A DNA stretch of 64,000 bases, taken from assembly GCA_025210265.1 (NCBI GenBank), contig JAOASD010000017.1:1-64000 (forward strand), in the 5' to 3' direction. The position numbers and the translations under genes were made by a program. Below are positions 61,198 to 64,000 of this stretch, one piece after another. The stretch comes from Pelagimonas sp. (GTDB taxonomy: Bacteria > Pseudomonadota > Alphaproteobacteria > Rhodobacterales > Rhodobacteraceae). Within the stretch, counting starts at the first letter, position 1. Each line of letters opens with the position of its first letter. The notes beneath the pieces are model-generated. The model was given only the letters and a program-made list of their open reading frames with translations, was not told the origin of the DNA and searched no databases.

Positions 61198-62824
61198 CGC
61201 CCTCAGCCTCGACCAGTGCCATGCCACCGAGGAAATTCGCAGTCATCGCCTGCGCGACCGCGGCGGCAAGCTGATCGTTCCCGAGTTTCGGCCAGGCTTC
61301 CAACAGCATCGCCTTCAGCTCATCCAGGCTTCCGGCGGCCTCCAGCATCACCTCGATCTGGCTCAGCATATCTTCCATGCCCGGCGCGGCATTCTGGGTG
61401 AGCTGGTCCACATTCTGGGACAGCGGATCGGGCGAGGCCGCAGAAAGCGCCGCTGAGGCCTCTGACTGCCGCTCGGGGGCCACGGGTCGGGATTTGCCTT
61501 TGCGACCGTTCAAACGGTATTCAAATTCGCTCTCAGGACCATTCTCGCCTGTTTCGGAGGGCGGGTTTTGCTTCCGGCCCGCCGGAACGAGGATTTCAGC
61601 CTCTTTGTCGGGCATTTTCAGGCCGAACTTATTCAGCACCTGATCAATGCCAACCGGCAGGCCCCGATCGATCATTGGCGCGATCGCGACTGAGAAGAGT
61701 TTCAGATCCTCTTCTTCGGGACGCCCGATCTTGATCCGAGGATAAGCTTTCTGAGGGCCGTGATTGAGCTGCACATAGGGCATCACCAGATCACGGGTCA
61801 GAACCGCCGCCAGCGCCGTGGCATCGGCGGTTTCAATATCCTCCTGAACCTGCCGGTGTTCCTTGCCCGATCCAAAACCGCCGGTTTCCGCGTCGGTGGT
61901 TGCGGTCTGCCCCAGGACCGCTTTGGAAACCTGCTTGTCGTACCAGTCGCCGCGCCGTTCATAGAGATCAACAGACGAGCCAACATTGCCCGCCTGAATA
62001 AACTCGATCTCCATCCCCTGCGGAATGATCGCGGCACAGTCGCCAGCAATGTTGGACACCGCCCGAAACAGGATATTGCGCTCATCCTCGGTTGATCCGC
62101 TCGGGAACGTCCCCAGCCGCAAGGGCTGCCCGAAGGTCTGGCAGAAAATGGACCAATCCCGCTCGGTGAACTTCTTGAACAGAAACGGCCAAAGAACCAC
62201 GCGCGCCAGACCGCTGCGTGTCGGGATGCCAGATTTGGCCCGGATCCGGCTATCAATGAACTTGAACGCGGTCAGCGGCTCGTCTTCGCCGTCTGGCCCG
62301 ATCAATTGCGGCCGGGTCAGACTTTGCTGATCAAAGCGGAACCACCGCTGATCGCGACGTTCCAGACGCGCCGGCATGTATTGGGACATAGACGTATCCC
62401 AGATGATCTCAGTAAAGGAATAGCCTTTGCCGATCGAGTCCAGCACGTCGAACAGCTCGTCGGCGAGTTCGCCGCGCGCCAGCCAGGTTTCCAATTCTTC
62501 AGCGATCTTGACGTCTGAACCGCGATCAGACGCGGGTTCAATCGAGATCTCCAGCTGGGTGACAGACCGGCGCCGGGTTCCCAGCACCCCCTGATAGTGC
62601 GGGTCACGCTCTTCGATCACTTCGGCCAGTTCAAGAAAGCGCAGCGGATCGCCATAGTCCGCTTCACGCAGGATATTTGCCAGGCGCACCGGGTTCAGAC
62701 CATCCGCCGGGCTGCCCGTGATCGGAGAGCGCACACCGCTCAGCGTGGGGCCAGCGACATCATGGGTCAAGGTCGCCTTCTTCATCGGACGCCCCCATTG
62801 ATCAAGTAACTCCTGTCGGGCCAT
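61190..62824 (-). CDS. Mu gp29-like portal protein, DUF935
   Basis: A 544-residue portal subunit with the DUF935 pattern: RLANILREADYGDPLRFLEL, EERDPHYQGVLGTRRRSV, SYTEIIW-like SFTEIIWDTSMSQYMPARL, FCQTFGQPLRLGTFPSGS and KAVLGQTATTDAETGG. It forms the ring through which DNA enters and leaves the head. Start at MARQELLDQWGRP with GAGGAGG 7 nt upstream. Confidence 0.95.
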   Translation of the reverse strand: MARQELLDQWGRPMKKATLTHDVAGPTLSGVRSPITGSPADGLNPVRLANILREADYGDPLRFLELAEVIEERDPHYQGVLGTRRRSVTQLEISIEPASDRGSDVKIAEELETWLARGELADELFDVLDSIGKGYSFTEIIWDTSMSQYMPARLERRDQRWFRFDQQSLTRPQLIGPDGEDEPLTAFKFIDSRIRAKSGIPTRSGLARVVLWPFLFKKFTERDWSIFCQTFGQPLRLGTFPSGSTEDERNILFRAVSNIAGDCAAIIPQGMEIEFIQAGNVGSSVDLYERRGDWYDKQVSKAVLGQTATTDAETGGFGSGKEHRQVQEDIETADATALAAVLTRDLVMPYVQLNHGPQKAYPRIKIGRPEEEDLKLFSVAIAPMIDRGLPVGIDQVLNKFGLKMPDKEAEILVPAGRKQNPPSETGENGPESEFEYRLNGRKGKSRPVAPERQSEASAALSAASPDPLSQNVDQLTQNAAPGMEDMLSQIEVMLEAAGSLDELKAMLLEAWPKLGNDQLAAAVAQAMTANFLGGMALVEAEGDD

Positions 62825-62834
62825 CGGGACCTCC

Positions 62835-64000
62835 TCAGGCGAAACTACGGATCGCGCGGCCCACGGCCTGCCCGAATGCGTGTTTCGCGGTTGCGTTATA
62901 GTGGATCCAGGAGCCGCCCTCCTCCTGAAGGAGCTGGTAATCATCAGCACCGGGGCGCGGGATATAGACACAGTCGCTCAGGGCGTCGGCATGACCGGAG
63001 TTTGAGGCTAGGCGCATCTGTGTGGCGATCATAGCGTCTGTGTGAGTGCCGCCACGCAAGCCGCCGATTTCGCTGATCACAACCCCGAATGGCCCCCAGC
63101 GCCCGCGCAGCGCGGCAATCCGGCCCGAGAAATAGCTGTTGTAATCGGTGCCTGCAGGCACGGCACCATCCTCGCCCTGCCACCAGTTCAGGCCCGCCAC
63201 AAAACTGCCGGGATGATCCAGCAGCAATTGATCCACCGCCGCGACCGAATTGTCATGAGCCGCGCCGGGATTGGGCCCCGTGCCATCGTCGGTGTAGTTC
63301 CATTCCTCGGCCAGGGACGCACCCGGCCAACCGCCCAGCACAAAACAGGGCGTGTATCCCGGCCAGGGCCAGGCATTTGCCAGCTCGCGCGCCATGGACA
63401 GCGCAGCGTGCAATGTGGCCGACGCGCCGGGCACCTGGTGCGGCAAAGGGCTGTTCATGGTGATCAGCTCGCCCGCTGTGGTTGCCATGCCCAGCGTTGT
63501 GGTCAGCGGAACAGCTTCGGCGCGTGGCTCGGGCGGGTGCTCGGTCGGCACATACCCATCCACGCCAAAATTGGCGACGTGCTGTGATTGCCCGTCCAGC
63601 ACGACAATCGCCTTGGGCTGCGCGTGGCGATCGGTGATGTCATAGAGCTGGACCTGGTCAAGGCTGAGCAACGGTGTGCCACCCATGAAAACCCTAACGG
63701 TCGTGTGCGCAGAGGCTGCCACAAAGTCCCGCGCCAACGGCGCAGCCATGTAGTAATTCATCCCAAGAGCCTGCGCAGGTCCTCCACCCCGCAATTGCAC
63801 TCGGATGAACCCTGCGCTCATGCTTTCAACGCCCACAACAAGTGAATAGCGCCGCCCGATGGTCAACGGGCCGACAGCATGTTCAACATAGTTCGATGGC
63901 TGGCTGCCATCCGCTGAAACCCGCCCGGCCGCCTCGTCATAGACAAGCCCGGAACGCGTATTCCAGCCGCTTGCATCACGGAACCCAGCCGCATCAGCAT
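62835..64000 (-). CDS. SGNH/CE6-like acetylesterase, 5' end outside window
   Basis: At least 388 residues; the reading frame is open to the window edge. The N-terminal visible part is beta-rich (GRRYSLVVGVESMSAGFIRV), then a DUF303/CE6-like SGNH hydrolase: VVLDGQSQHVANFGV (block I GQS with Ser), GLNWWQGEDGAVPAG (block III, W-x-Q-G-E) and GSWIHYNATAKHAFGQ (block V His). Family members remove acetyl groups from sugars. It lies 10 nt before the portal gene where the terminase is expected, so it may be phage cargo or a tail-associated enzyme that acts on acetylated capsule. Confidence 0.75.
   Translation of the reverse strand, partial: ADAAGFRDASGWNTRSGLVYDEAAGRVSADGSQPSNYVEHAVGPLTIGRRYSLVVGVESMSAGFIRVQLRGGGPAQALGMNYYMAAPLARDFVAASAHTTVRVFMGGTPLLSLDQVQLYDITDRHAQPKAIVVLDGQSQHVANFGVDGYVPTEHPPEPRAEAVPLTTTLGMATTAGELITMNSPLPHQVPGASATLHAALSMARELANAWPWPGYTPCFVLGGWPGASLAEEWNYTDDGTGPNPGAAHDNSVAAVDQLLLDHPGSFVAGLNWWQGEDGAVPAGTDYNSYFSGRIAALRGRWGPFGVVISEIGGLRGGTHTDAMIATQMRLASNSGHADALSDCVYIPRPGADDYQLLQEEGGSWIHYNATAKHAFGQAVGRAIRSFA

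Larger units (their letters stand above)
41910..64000 (-). mobile_element. Mu-like transposable prophage, right part (left end outside window)
   Basis: From 64000 down to about 42300 almost all genes run leftward and form head and tail modules of a Mu-like siphophage: portal, MuF, gpG, protease, decoration, gpT, then tube, G/GT, tape measure and tip genes. The right boundary is put near 41910, at TGTAGC before the repeated 19-mers, because transposable phage ends start with TG and carry transposase sites. The 5-bp target duplication cannot be checked since the other end, with repressor and transposase genes, is not in the window. Confidence 0.8.

Overview
The window is a piece of a high-GC alphaproteobacterial chromosome, most likely Rhodobacterales (Roseobacter/Rhodobacter group). 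The evidence is gene content and order: acs-adk-DUF4212-symporter, a lone ctaD behind an Fnr-type site, glyQ and glyS split by small genes and followed by a pyruvate phosphate dikinase-like gene, an mraZ-led dcw cluster, a TTAA-N7-TTAA (CtrA-type) site, and a Mu-like prophage with a DUF2312/GapR gene. The genus is inferred, not proven.

Layout. 1-7.2 kb (+): acetate module: end of acetyl-CoA synthetase, a short-LID adenylate kinase, a two-part Na+/solute symporter, a cNMP/CBS/nucleotidyltransferase regulator, a small membrane protein and a membrane-bound PAS-exonuclease. 7.2-13.1 kb: DUF1127 protein, ctaD, DUF2244 protein, a glycosyltransferase, a YqeY-like protein and carA. 13.1-24.4 kb: a CtrA-box glycosyltransferase with a T2SS-E-like N-terminus, GntR regulator, HAD nucleotidase, UbiH-like monooxygenase, class V aminotransferase, two overlapping Lrp/AsnC regulators divergent from ilvC, an EamA transporter and a secreted SPOR/PG-binding/trypsin-like protein that has lost its catalytic triad. 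24.7-31.9 kb (+): glyQ, FkbM methyltransferase, DUF6446-type protein, glyS and a PPDK-like enzyme. 31.9-41.2 kb (-): dcw cluster mraZ-rsmH-ftsL-ftsI-murE-murF-mraY-murD, tightly packed and in part translationally coupled. Its leader (41.23-41.9 kb) has tandem hairpins like those that generate the Rhodobacter UpsM sRNA and a cluster of TGGGAAA-N-CATGG motifs that may be MraZ boxes.

41.9-64 kb: the right part of a Mu-like transposable prophage, entirely on the minus strand apart from one tiny gene. The head module is Mu-like (portal, MuF, gpG, protease, gpT, gp35-37 equivalents) and the tail module is lambda-like (tube, G/GT chaperones, tape measure, M, L, K, J, tailspike). Early genes (repressor, transposase, lysis, terminase) lie beyond the window. 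Main findings: a canonical GGGAAAC -1 frameshift site in the tail chaperone gene, a MuF protein carrying a C-terminal HExxH zincin-like domain, an SGNH/CE6-like esterase directly before the portal gene, and repeated putative transposase-binding sites at the right end.

A dispersed REP-like palindrome (GGTGGGTTnnnAACCCACC with a CCTAC or CCTTAC tail) occurs seven times at five intergenic loci in the host part. Two loci hold inverted pairs, and one copy supplies the last codons and the stop of murD. No tRNA, rRNA or CRISPR array was recognised.
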